Shown here piece after piece: positions 1 to 5,284 of a stretch of 5,284 bases of DNA. The translations under genes were made by a program, and so were the position numbers. Source of the DNA: Sphingomonadaceae bacterium (GTDB lineage: Bacteria > Pseudomonadota > Alphaproteobacteria > Sphingomonadales > Sphingomonadaceae). The notes below the pieces were generated by a model that was given only the letters and a program-made list of their open reading frames with translations, searched no databases and was not told the origin of the DNA. Numbering within the stretch: position 1 is the stretch's first letter; every line of letters begins with the position of its first letter. The stretch is from the NCBI GenBank assembly GCA_947442095.1, contig CANEVG010000267.1:1-5284 (forward strand), in the 5' to 3' direction.

Positions 1-767
1 ATGCCGAGGTTGCCAGCGCGGAGCAGAATCTGGCTGCGGCCGATGAGGCGATCCTCATCCGTCGCAACCAATTGTCGGCACTGGTCGGGGCTGGGCCTGA
101 TCGCGGGCTGACCATCACCCGTCCCCCGCTTTCGCCCTCAACGCCCGTCACGGTTCCTGAAGGGCTGACCACCGATTTGCTCGGCAGACGGCCCGACATT
201 GTGGCGGCGCGCGAACGGGTCGAGGCGGCAGGCGCGCGCATCCTGCAGGCGCGGGCGGGTTTCTACCCCTCGATCAACCTACGCTCGCTGATCGGCATGC
301 AGGCTCTGGGCCTTGGCAACCTCCTGGATTCGCGCTCGGTTTTCGGGGCGGCAGGCCCGGCGATCAGCTTGCCGATCTTTGATGGCGGTGCGCTGAAAGC
401 ACAGTATCGCGGTGCCACCGCCGCCTATGACGAGGCAGTTGCCAGTTACAACCAGACGGTGATCACCGCCTACCAGCAAGCGGCCGATGCCGTCACTCAG
501 CGGGATGCGGCCGACAAGAGGCTGAGCGCGGCGCGCACGGCCTTGGCTGCCAGCGAGGATGCCCTTGGCCTGGTGCGGCAGCGTTATGGTGCCGGCCTCG
601 TCAACAATCTCGGTGTCCTTGCAAGCGAACGCGCGGTGCTGGAGCTGCGCCTTGCTGTCATCGCCCTCGAAACGAATGAACGCGGCGCAACGCTGGCGAC
701 AATCCGCGCGCTTGGCGGAGGGTTCGACGCGCGGGAAACGCCGCAAGCAGAAAGAGCCGATCAATGA
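1..767 (+). CDS. Outer-membrane efflux channel subunit, NodT/TolC family (5'-truncated by window edge)
   Basis: The reading frame is open from base 3 (first codon GCC), so the start lies upstream. About 254 C-terminal residues are visible, roughly half of a usual 450-500 residue protein. Family: trimeric outer-membrane channels that give pumps their exit duct. Seen in the sequence: the repeat-junction motif LGRRPDIVAARERV (from about 180), then QARAGFYPSINL, the strand-forming segment ending in SLPIFDGGALKAQY (around 365-405), and long alanine-rich helices ending in VRQRYGAGLVNNLGVLASERAVL. This order matches the second half of NodT-type outer-membrane factors. The signal peptide and any lipid-anchor cysteine would be in the missing part. 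The stop overlaps the start of the adaptor gene (ATGA), so the two are very probably translated together. An internal TTG at 72 is not the real start, because homologous sequence continues upstream of it. Confidence 0.93.
   Translation, partial: AEVASAEQNLAAADEAILIRRNQLSALVGAGPDRGLTITRPPLSPSTPVTVPEGLTTDLLGRRPDIVAARERVEAAGARILQARAGFYPSINLRSLIGMQALGLGNLLDSRSVFGAAGPAISLPIFDGGALKAQYRGATAAYDEAVASYNQTVITAYQQAADAVTQRDAADKRLSAARTALAASEDALGLVRQRYGAGLVNNLGVLASERAVLELRLAVIALETNERGATLATIRALGGGFDARETPQAERADQ
749..756 (+). promoter_or_regulatory. Weak ribosome binding site for the EmrA-like gene
   Basis: The purine stretch AGAAAGAG ends 7 bases before the ATG at 764, inside the end of the upstream channel gene. 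It only partly matches the Shine-Dalgarno consensus, but its spacing is right. It supports the ATG at 764 as the start, together with the 4-base overlap that favours translational coupling. Confidence 0.5.
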
Positions 768-1924
768 GTGATGCAGCGGCCATAGCACCCGCAGGCGATC
801 CGCCCGCAGTCGATCCCAATGTGTCCGTGGCCCGCAAGGCGGCGCGGCGGATCTGGCTGCAAAGGCTGGTCGTCGGGCTGGCGGTTGTCGGTTCCCTCTG
901 GGGTGGCTGGTATTATCTGGTCAACCGCGATCATGTAAGCACTGACAACGCCTATGTGAACGCGCAGATGGCGCAGATCACGCCGCTGGTCGAAGGTCCG
1001 GCAATCGAGGTGCTGGTTATCGAGACACAGCAGGTGAAGGCGGGCGACGTGCTGGTGCGGCTCGATCAGGCCGATGCAAGGATCGCCGTGGCGCAGGCCG
1101 AGGCCGATCTTGCCGCCGCGCGCCGCCGTTTCACGCAGACGGTTGCGACCAACAGCGCGCTGGCAGCACAGGTCGATGGCTCGAATGCCGGGCTTGTGCA
1201 GGCCCGTGCGCGACTCCGGACTGCCGAAGCCGAGTTCGAAAAGGCCCGCGTCGATCTCCAGCGCCGCGAAGCTGTGGCAGCCAACGGCGCGGTATCGGGC
1301 GAAGAATTGACGCAGGCGCGCACGGCCTACGCGGCAGCCAGCGCCGCGCTCGATGCGGCACGCGGAGGAATAACCGAAGTCACCTCGACGCGCCGCGCCG
1401 CACAAGGCCAGCTTGCAGCCAATGACGCGCTGGTGCGCGGTTCAAGCGTGGAGACAGACCCCGCCGTTCGCGCCGCCAAGGCGCGCCTCGATGCCGCCTT
1501 GCTCGCTCTTGAACGCACCGAAATTCGTGCTCCCGTGGCCGGTGTGGTTTCCCGGCTGCAGGTTCAGATCGGCCAGCGCCTTCCGCCGGGCCAGACGATC
1601 ATGACCATCATCCCGATCGAACAGCTTTATGTCGATGCGAACTTCAAGGAAGGCCAGCTTGGCCGCGTGCGTGTGGGAATGCCCGTCAAGCTAACTTCCG
1701 ACCTCTATGGCGGCGATGTGGTCTATCGCGGCACAGTAGCGGGCCTCGCGGGCGGCACTGGTTCTTCGATGGCGGTGATCCCGGCGCAGAACGCCACCGG
1801 CAACTGGATCAAGACTGTCCAGCGTCTGCCGGTTCGGATTGCACTCGATCCCGCAGAGCTGCGCCGGCATCCCTTGCGCGTCGGGTTGTCGATGGAGGTT
1901 GTCATCGATGTTGCGCAGAACTGA
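764..1924 (+). CDS. emrA: EmrA-like periplasmic adaptor (HlyD/membrane fusion protein family)
   Basis: Periplasmic adaptor joining an inner-membrane DHA2 transporter to an outer-membrane channel. The 386 residues are close to the usual EmrA length of about 390. Seen in order: a short basic cytoplasmic N-terminus (RKAARR, 24-29), one membrane helix at about 35-53, and the first half of the lipoyl-like domain opening with the family signature STDNAYVNAQ (59-68). A long alanine/arginine-rich coiled-coil hairpin follows (about 104-245). The second lipoyl half contains RTEIRAPVAGVVSRL (251-265), then a beta-barrel with YVDANFKEGQL (289-299). The late EmrA signature NWIKTVQRLPVRI is at 347-359. The ATG overlaps the end of the channel gene, and the transporter gene follows 6 bases after the stop. 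The coiled coil is expected to contact the channel and the N-terminal helix to sit in the inner membrane. Assignment to the EmrA family is firm; the exported compound is unknown. Confidence 0.95.
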   Translation: MSDAAAIAPAGDPPAVDPNVSVARKAARRIWLQRLVVGLAVVGSLWGGWYYLVNRDHVSTDNAYVNAQMAQITPLVEGPAIEVLVIETQQVKAGDVLVRLDQADARIAVAQAEADLAAARRRFTQTVATNSALAAQVDGSNAGLVQARARLRTAEAEFEKARVDLQRREAVAANGAVSGEELTQARTAYAAASAALDAARGGITEVTSTRRAAQGQLAANDALVRGSSVETDPAVRAAKARLDAALLALERTEIRAPVAGVVSRLQVQIGQRLPPGQTIMTIIPIEQLYVDANFKEGQLGRVRVGMPVKLTSDLYGGDVVYRGTVAGLAGGTGSSMAVIPAQNATGNWIKTVQRLPVRIALDPAELRRHPLRVGLSMEVVIDVAQN

Positions 1925-1930
1925 CGCAGC

Positions 1931-3460
1931 GTGACTGGCCCTATTAGCGCCTTTGGCGGACTGCCTGCATCTCAGCGTGTAGTTGCGGCTATTGCGCTCG
2001 CCTTGGCCAATTTCATGGTCATCCTCGATCTGACCATTGCCAACGTTGCGGTGCCGCACATCGCCGCCAGTCTCGGCATCACGCTGGAGCAAGGCACCTG
2101 GATCATCACCTCCTATGCGGTGGCCGAAGCCATCTGCGTGCCCTTGACGGGGTGGGTGGCAGGGCGGTTCGGATCGGTCCGCACCTTCATGGCCAGCATG
2201 CTCGGCTTCGGGACGTTCTCGTTCCTGTGCGGCATATCGGTTTCGCTCGGGATGCTGGTGATCTGCCGCATCGGTCAGGGCATTGTCGGTGCCTTCATGA
2301 TGCCGCTTTCGCAGACGCTGCTGCTCAAGGTATTTCCCCCGGACAAGCAGAACCACGCCATGGGCCTCTGGGCGGTAACAACCTTGCTGGCTCCGGCGTT
2401 GAGCCCGATCTTCGGCGGCTATCTGACTGACAATTACAGCTGGCACTGGATTTTCCTGATCAACATCCCGGTCGTGCTGCTCTGCCTGTTTGCCTGCTGG
2501 CGGCTCGTGCGTCCGCTGGAAACGGAACGCCGCATCCTGCCAGTTGATGTGATCGGCCTTGTGCTGCTTATCCTTGCTGTCGGTTGCCTCCAGCTGGTGC
2601 TCGATCTTGGGCGGACGCATGATTGGTTCGGCGACCCGATGATCGGCGCCCTCACAGTGATCTCGGTGGTCTCTTTCCTGTTCTTCATCGTCTGGGAGCT
2701 GACCGAGGATCATCCGATCGTTGATCTGCGCGTGCTGCGGCATCGCGGTCTCAGCATCAGCCTGCTCGCGCTTTTCATCAGCTTCAGCGCCTATTTCGCC
2801 GGGTTCATCATTGTCCCGCAGTGGCAGCAGACCTCGCTGGGCTACACGGCAACGCAAGCGGGCCTATCCTCATCCTTTACCGCCATCGCGGCGCTAATGA
2901 CGGCGCCTATTGTTGCCATGCTGGCACCGCGGTTCGATCCGCGCCTGCTGGCGTCTGGAGGCATTGTATGGCTGGCGGCGCTGGCCCTCACCCGCACCTT
3001 CTGGACCACTGATTCCGATTTCTGGACCCTGACGATGCCTCAGTTCGTTCAAGGACTGGGAATGACATTCTTCATGATACCGCTGCTTGGCCTCACCCTT
3101 AATGCGGTGGATGAGCAAGAGATTGCCGCCGCCGCCGGTCTGCAGAGCTTTGTGCGCACGATCGCGACGGCATTCGCCACCTCGCTCTCGCTGACCTATT
3201 GGGGCGACAGCCAGCGCGCTGCCCGCAATGATATCGTTGGGGAACTCCAGCCCGACGCCCTGCAAACGCAACTGTCCGGCATCGGGTTTTCGCCTGAACA
3301 GGCCAGGCTCATGCTCAATAACATGGTCGAACTGGAAGCTACCACGCTGGCCATCATCCACGTCTTCTGGGCGACCTCCGCCATGCTCCTCATCGCTGCC
3401 GCTCTGATCTGGCTGGCCCCGCGCCCGAAGCAGTCGGGCGGAATGAAGATGGGCCACTGA
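1931..3460 (+). CDS. emrB: EmrB-like multidrug exporter, MFS DHA2 family (14 transmembrane helices)
   Basis: Proton-driven drug exporter of the inner membrane. Its 509 residues compare with about 512 for E. coli EmrB. Seen: helix 1 with motif D1 LDLTIANVAVP (32-42), motif A region GWVAGRFGSVR (74-84), motif B RIGQG (113-117), and motif C region APALSPIFGGY (154-164) followed by WHWIFLINIP (171-180). Later come DLGRTHDWF, WELTEDHPIVDL and PQFVQGLGMTFFMIPL, all of which I recognise from EmrB-type proteins. Motif A lacks the usual Asp, which as I recall is normal in EmrB, and motif C has Ser where many members have Gly. The GTG at 1931 is the first possible start, because the same frame is closed by the adaptor's TGA at 1922-1924. 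The first ATG (Met29) would cut helix 1. No good Shine-Dalgarno is visible, so coupling to adaptor translation is likely. Confidence 0.95.
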   Translation: MTGPISAFGGLPASQRVVAAIALALANFMVILDLTIANVAVPHIAASLGITLEQGTWIITSYAVAEAICVPLTGWVAGRFGSVRTFMASMLGFGTFSFLCGISVSLGMLVICRIGQGIVGAFMMPLSQTLLLKVFPPDKQNHAMGLWAVTTLLAPALSPIFGGYLTDNYSWHWIFLINIPVVLLCLFACWRLVRPLETERRILPVDVIGLVLLILAVGCLQLVLDLGRTHDWFGDPMIGALTVISVVSFLFFIVWELTEDHPIVDLRVLRHRGLSISLLALFISFSAYFAGFIIVPQWQQTSLGYTATQAGLSSSFTAIAALMTAPIVAMLAPRFDPRLLASGGIVWLAALALTRTFWTTDSDFWTLTMPQFVQGLGMTFFMIPLLGLTLNAVDEQEIAAAAGLQSFVRTIATAFATSLSLTYWGDSQRAARNDIVGELQPDALQTQLSGIGFSPEQARLMLNNMVELEATTLAIIHVFWATSAMLLIAAALIWLAPRPKQSGGMKMGH

Positions 3461-3489
3461 CCGTCCGGGAAACCGGTTTGGGGGCCCTA

Positions 3490-3512
3490 GTTGGTTCCTG
3501 GTTCAGGCCAAC
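3490..3512 (+). terminator. Hairpin downstream of emrB
   Basis: GTTGG (3490-3494) and CCTG (3497-3500) pair with CAGG (3504-3507) and CCAAC (3508-3512). This gives a 9-pair stem with a 2-base bulge and a 3-base loop, 30 bases after the emrB stop. No T-run follows, so it is not a classical intrinsic terminator. It may stall polymerase or protect the mRNA 3' end. Confidence 0.4.
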
Positions 3513-3519
3513 CGTGCAA

Positions 3520-3549
3520 CGCTGGCGGAGCACACACACCTCGCCAGCG
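3520..3549 (+). terminator. Perfect 8-base inverted repeat, possible transcript-end hairpin
   Basis: CGCTGGCG (3520-3527) is an exact reverse complement of CGCCAGCG (3542-3549). A G-T wobble closes it inside, and the loop of about 12 bases contains CACACACACC. It lies 60 bases after the emrB stop and is very GC-rich. There is no T-run on either side, so a terminator role is inferred from position and stem strength only. Confidence 0.45.
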
Positions 3550-3573
3550 CCATTGCCGCTGCGTCTCGAACCG

Positions 3574-3592
3574 CCGGTTTCGGTGAGACCGG
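3574..3592 (+). terminator. Compact GC-rich hairpin, third in the series after emrB
   Basis: CCGGTTTC (3574-3581) pairs with GAGACCGG (3585-3592) around a GGT loop. The stem has 8 pairs including one T-G wobble, with a further possible wobble outside. The wobble pairs as RNA only when read on the + strand and becomes a C-A mismatch on the - strand, which favours a role in the efflux transcript. No T-run follows. Confidence 0.4.
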
Positions 3593-3803
3593 TCATTGCA
3601 GCACGCAGTTTCGATCGGCAGCAAAGTCCCACAGGTTGCCAATCATCATTGCGCAACGAGTCCAAAATAGAAGGATGCTTTCGGCGTCGGCACGCTACGC
3701 ATTCTATGGCGAGAACTGGGGCGCATCCCTAGGGGTAAATTTTTTGCAGAGTACTAAGGAAGCGACCCTGCGCGACCGAAGTGATCCAACAGCGGTTGAC
3801 GGT

Positions 3804-4001
3804 CCCTACACTTTGGCTCGGCTATCGGATGATATCGGGGGCTCTCGAACTGCATCAAACTGTAGGTGCAACCCGCACTCACCCAGTCACACTCAATTGC
3901 GTTTCAACCCGGATTCCGCCGCATTCGTGCTATGAAACTGCAGGTAGACTGCACCCCGACGAGATCCTGCTACCTACAGTTTCAAGGGCCCCTACAGTTT
4001 C
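3804..4001. repeat. Cluster of five degenerate copies of a CCTACAGTTT motif in both orientations
   Basis: The copies are CCCTACACTTT (3804-3814, one mismatch), AAACTGTAGGT (3857-3867, reverse orientation), AAACTGCAGGTA (3935-3946, reverse, one mismatch), TACCTACAGTTT (3971-3982) and CCCTACAGTTT (3990-4000). Spacing from start to start is 53, 78, 36 and 19 bases, so this is neither a tandem array nor a CRISPR. Mixed orientation with a conserved core suggests binding sites for a protein, or arms of RNA or DNA hairpins. The function is unknown. Confidence 0.6.
3934..3983. repeat. Long interrupted palindrome, 14-base arms
   Basis: GAAACTGCAGGTAG (3934-3947) matches the reverse complement of CTACCTACAGTTTC (3970-3983) at 13 of 14 positions, with a 22-base centre. 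Its arms are copies three and four of the CCTACAGTTT motif. The left arm also has an internal hairpin option: TGCAG (3939-3943) with CTGCA (3949-3953). Confidence 0.65.
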
Positions 4002-4007
4002 CCTTGA
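3982..4007. repeat. Perfect 7-base inverted repeat next to the long palindrome
   Basis: TCAAGGG (3982-3988) and CCCTTGA (4001-4007) are exact reverse complements around a 12-base loop. The loop carries most of the fifth motif copy. The stem shares bases 3982-3983 with the right arm of the longer palindrome, so the two structures compete slightly at their border. Confidence 0.5.
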
Positions 4008-4077
4008 TGTTCGGCCATATCGGGCAGCACCATGGCTACACCTCAGGTCCTGCGATCACGCTTCCCATTTTTTCACG

Positions 4078-4096
4078 GTGCATGTGGCGTGCATGT
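4078..4096. repeat. Short direct repeat GTGCATGT, 11-base period
   Basis: GTGCATGT occurs at 4078-4085 and again at 4089-4096, separated by GGC. The 11-base period is about one helical turn, as in some tandem protein-binding sites, but two 8-base copies could arise by chance. Confidence 0.35.
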
Positions 4097-4156
4097 AGCA
4101 ACCGGAACAGGTCCAGTCACCATCCCCACCCATATCATCTAAGGTACTGAAAAGAA

Positions 4157-4233
4157 TGGTGCGCCCGGCGGGATTCGAACCCACGGCCCCCAGATTAGGA
4201 ATCTGGTGCTCTATCCGGCTGAGCTACGGGCGC
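4157..4233 (-). tRNA. tRNA-Arg, anticodon CCT
   Basis: Read on the - strand, the gene folds into a full cloverleaf. The 7-base acceptor stem is GCGCCCG (5' end at 4233) with CGGGCGC (4167-4161). The D-arm begins TAGCTCAG. The anticodon stem CCAGA/TCTGG flanks the 7-base loop TTCCTAA, which gives anticodon CCT at 4199-4197. The T-arm is GTGGG-TTCGAAT-CCCGC. The discriminator is A (4160), and the 3' CCA is encoded (4159-4157). Length is 77 bases including CCA. It decodes AGG arginine codons. The T-rich trailer TTCTTTT follows directly. The gene starts 38 bases after the DUF1178 stop on the same strand, with no clear promoter between them, so it may be processed from a shared transcript. Confidence 0.97.
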
Positions 4234-4262
4234 CCCGCTGCGTCTTTAGGCAGCAAAGCGGG
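4234..4262 (-). other. Hairpin between DUF1178 gene and tRNA-Arg
   Basis: The 38-base spacer can fold by CCCGCT (4234-4239) with AGCGGG (4257-4262), or alternatively by GCTGC (4237-4241) with GCAGC (4250-4254). It ends right at the tRNA 5' end. There is no T-run, so a processing or transcript-end role for the upstream genes is a guess from position. Confidence 0.3.
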
Positions 4263-4271
4263 CGCTGGCAA

Positions 4272-4766
4272 TCAGTTCACCTCGCCCGGCGGCACCACGG
4301 GCACGAGCACGGGGGCAACCGGAATGCCCTCTTCGATCAGCTCCTTTACCTCGCCCGGGCTGGCGCGGCCGTGGACCAGTGCTGCATCCTTTTCGCCGTA
4401 GTGCATCGCGCGCACGTCTTCGGCGAAGCTGTCGCCCACCCAGGTGGAGGATTTGAGCGCCTCGGCCTGCATCGCGGCCATGGCCTTGAGCATTGCGGCG
4501 GCCTCTGGCGGCAAAGGGGCGTTCGCGATGGGTTGCCGCGCTGGCGCGGCTGCAGGCAGAACTTCGGCCAAGGGTGCGCTCACCGCCATCTGATTGCCCT
4601 TACGGCCGACATGCGGGGCAGAAAGCGCCTTATCGACGTCGAGCGCGCCGCAACTCGGGCAAGAAACGAGCCCGCGCGCCTGCTGGCCGGCGAAGTCATC
4701 GGAACTGGCAAACCAGCCCTCGAACCGGTGCCCGCCCGCGCGGCATTCAAGATCGAACACAATCAT
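4272..4766 (-). CDS. DUF1178 family protein, probable small zinc-binding protein of unknown function
   Basis: The 164 residues carry the family's marks at both ends. The N-terminus is MIVFDLEC with the pattern C8...H13-x-F-E-G-W-F (H13 to F19), then the pair CPSC (36-39) and KALSAP (46-51). The C-terminus is STWVGDSFAEDVRAMHYGEK followed by HGRASPGEVKELIEEGIPVAPV. The middle (about 58-100) is Ala/Pro-rich, low in complexity and probably flexible. C8, H13, C36 and C39 look like a possible metal-binding set; this is inferred from spacing. The family has no established function. The ATG overlaps the stop of the upstream amidase gene by 4 bases, and no Shine-Dalgarno is visible, so its translation probably depends on that gene. 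Pairing of these two genes is, as I recall, common in alphaproteobacteria. Confidence 0.92.
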   Translation of the reverse strand: MIVFDLECRAGGHRFEGWFASSDDFAGQQARGLVSCPSCGALDVDKALSAPHVGRKGNQMAVSAPLAEVLPAAAPARQPIANAPLPPEAAAMLKAMAAMQAEALKSSTWVGDSFAEDVRAMHYGEKDAALVHGRASPGEVKELIEEGIPVAPVLVPVVPPGEVN

Positions 4767-5284
4767 GCGTCTGATCTAGGGATCGCGCGTCGGTTGGCAA
4801 GGCTGGGTACTTGCGCGCGAATCTCGCCCAAACGGGCAAGATCGAGATCGGCAAAGCCCAGAACGCCCACGGGCTCGGCCGCGTTCCCCATGTCGAGCAG
4901 GACCTCGCCCCAGGGATCGACCACAAGGCTATGCCCATAAGTCTCGCGCCCATCCTCATGCCGCCCGGCCTGCGCGGCGGAAATGACGAACGCGCTCGCT
5001 TCCACCGCGCGCGCGCGCTGCAGCAAGTGCCAGTGCGCGCGGCCGGTGGGCACGGTGAACGCCGCCGGAATGGCAATTGCGTCGCACTTGAGGCGCCCCA
5101 GTTCCTCGAACAGCGCAGGAAAGCGAATGTCGTAGCAGATCGCCAGCCCCAGCCGCCCAAGCGGGCACTCCACCGTCACCACCATCTCGCCCGGCCGATA
5201 GGCGGCGGATTCGCGCCAGGTTTCGCCGCTCGCCAGATCGACGTCGAACATATGCATCTTGTCATAGCGCGCCGCGATTTCGCC
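4763..5284 (-). CDS. Carbon-nitrogen hydrolase, nitrilase superfamily, Nit1-like amidase (5'-truncated by window edge)
   Basis: The frame is open to the last base of the window, giving about 174 C-terminal residues of a protein usually near 270-280. The internal ATG at 5257 is not the start. Known for the family: cytoplasmic amidases using a Glu-Lys-Cys triad. Visible here are the Lys in RYDKMHMFDVDL (residue 9 of the visible part) and the nucleophile Cys in AICYDIRFP (residue 50, bases 5137-5135); the catalytic Glu lies in the missing part. FTVPTGRAHWHLLQRARAVEASAF and the following AAQAGRHEDGRETYGHSLVVDPWGE resemble Nit1/YbeM, enzymes that hydrolyse deaminated glutathione. That substrate is inferred from resemblance. 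The stop overlaps the DUF1178 start (ATGA). In related genomes a glutaredoxin gene often lies just upstream, which would fit a glutathione link, but that part is outside the window. Confidence 0.93.
   Translation of the reverse strand, partial: GEIAARYDKMHMFDVDLASGETWRESAAYRPGEMVVTVECPLGRLGLAICYDIRFPALFEELGRLKCDAIAIPAAFTVPTGRAHWHLLQRARAVEASAFVISAAQAGRHEDGRETYGHSLVVDPWGEVLLDMGNAAEPVGVLGFADLDLARLGEIRAQVPSLANRRAIPRSDA

Larger units (their letters stand above)
3461..4156. other. Convergent intergenic region, no supported gene
   Basis: About 700 bases lie between the 3' end of the efflux operon (+) and the 3' end of the tRNA gene (-). Open frames of 60-105 codons exist here on the + strand, but they overlap each other in different frames. 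Their translations are rich in Cys, His and Arg, with no recognisable domain. The left 130 bases hold GC-rich hairpins. The stretch 3593-3795 shows little beyond a TTTTTT at 3740-3745. From 3804 to 4007 there is a cluster of short repeats in both orientations, and 4078-4096 holds a short direct repeat. Hand-counted 60-base lines (3721, 3841, 3901, 4081) are 53-57% GC, against 63-75% in two sampled lines of the efflux genes. Confidence 0.75.

Noticed and set aside
1691..2857. A 388-codon open frame on the - strand across the adaptor/transporter junction
   Set aside because: It lies antisense to two well-recognised genes, and its translation is rich in Arg, His, Gln and Asp without any domain. 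It is a codon-bias shadow typical of GC-rich DNA.
3673..3728. GGATGC / GCATCC inverted repeat
   Set aside because: Six-base arms separated by more than 40 bases are expected by chance.
3727..3745. CCCTAGGG followed by TTTTTT as an intrinsic terminator
   Set aside because: The palindrome has no room for a loop and would form only two stable pairs, so the T-run has no real stem before it.
3796..3825. TTGACG at 3796-3801 as a promoter -35 box
   Set aside because: At 17-18 bases downstream the sequence is CGGCTA/GGCTAT, a poor -10 match, and no gene follows on the + strand.
3804..4001. CRISPR array or plasmid iterons
   Set aside because: The units are only about 10 bases, in both orientations and unevenly spaced. 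There is no cas gene or replication gene in the window.
4059..4073. TTTTTT at 4068-4073 as a + strand terminator
   Set aside because: No inverted repeat of useful length lies directly upstream.
3636..4150. Open frames of about 94-105 codons on the + strand in the intergenic region
   Set aside because: Several overlap in different frames, none has a convincing ribosome site, and the translations show no membrane, signal or domain pattern. I could not match any to a broken known gene.

Overview
The GC-rich sequence, codon use and protein relatives suggest an alphaproteobacterium, most likely a sphingomonad (Novosphingobium, Sphingobium or Erythrobacter type). This rests on remembered family sequences, not on a search. 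No plasmid, phage or transposase gene is visible.

The left two thirds (1-3460, + strand) is a tightly packed tripartite efflux operon. It holds the 3' half of a NodT/TolC-type outer-membrane factor, a complete EmrA-like periplasmic adaptor and a complete EmrB-like 14-helix DHA2 transporter. The first two genes overlap by 4 bases (ATGA). The second and third are 6 bases apart in the same reading frame, with a GTG start. Together they would form an inner-membrane pump, periplasmic adaptor and outer-membrane channel exporting hydrophobic toxic compounds. The substrate cannot be read from the sequence, and any regulator lies outside the window.

The right part (4157-5284, - strand) is a housekeeping cluster. 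It holds the 3' part of a nitrilase-superfamily amidase (Nit1-like), a DUF1178 protein overlapping it by 4 bases, and 38 bases further on a tRNA-Arg with anticodon CCT.

The two clusters converge on about 700 bases (3461-4156) with no convincing gene. Its left part, just after emrB, is a run of GC-rich hairpins that probably end or protect the efflux mRNA. Its right part has lower GC by hand count. It carries five degenerate copies of a 10-11 base motif (consensus CCTACAGTTT) in both orientations, two of which form a long interrupted palindrome. This repeat cluster beside the 3' end of a tRNA gene is the only structure not explained by ordinary genes. It could be a regulator-binding region, a structured small RNA or a remnant of an integrated element; the sequence alone does not decide. 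Everything else looks like ordinary chromosome.
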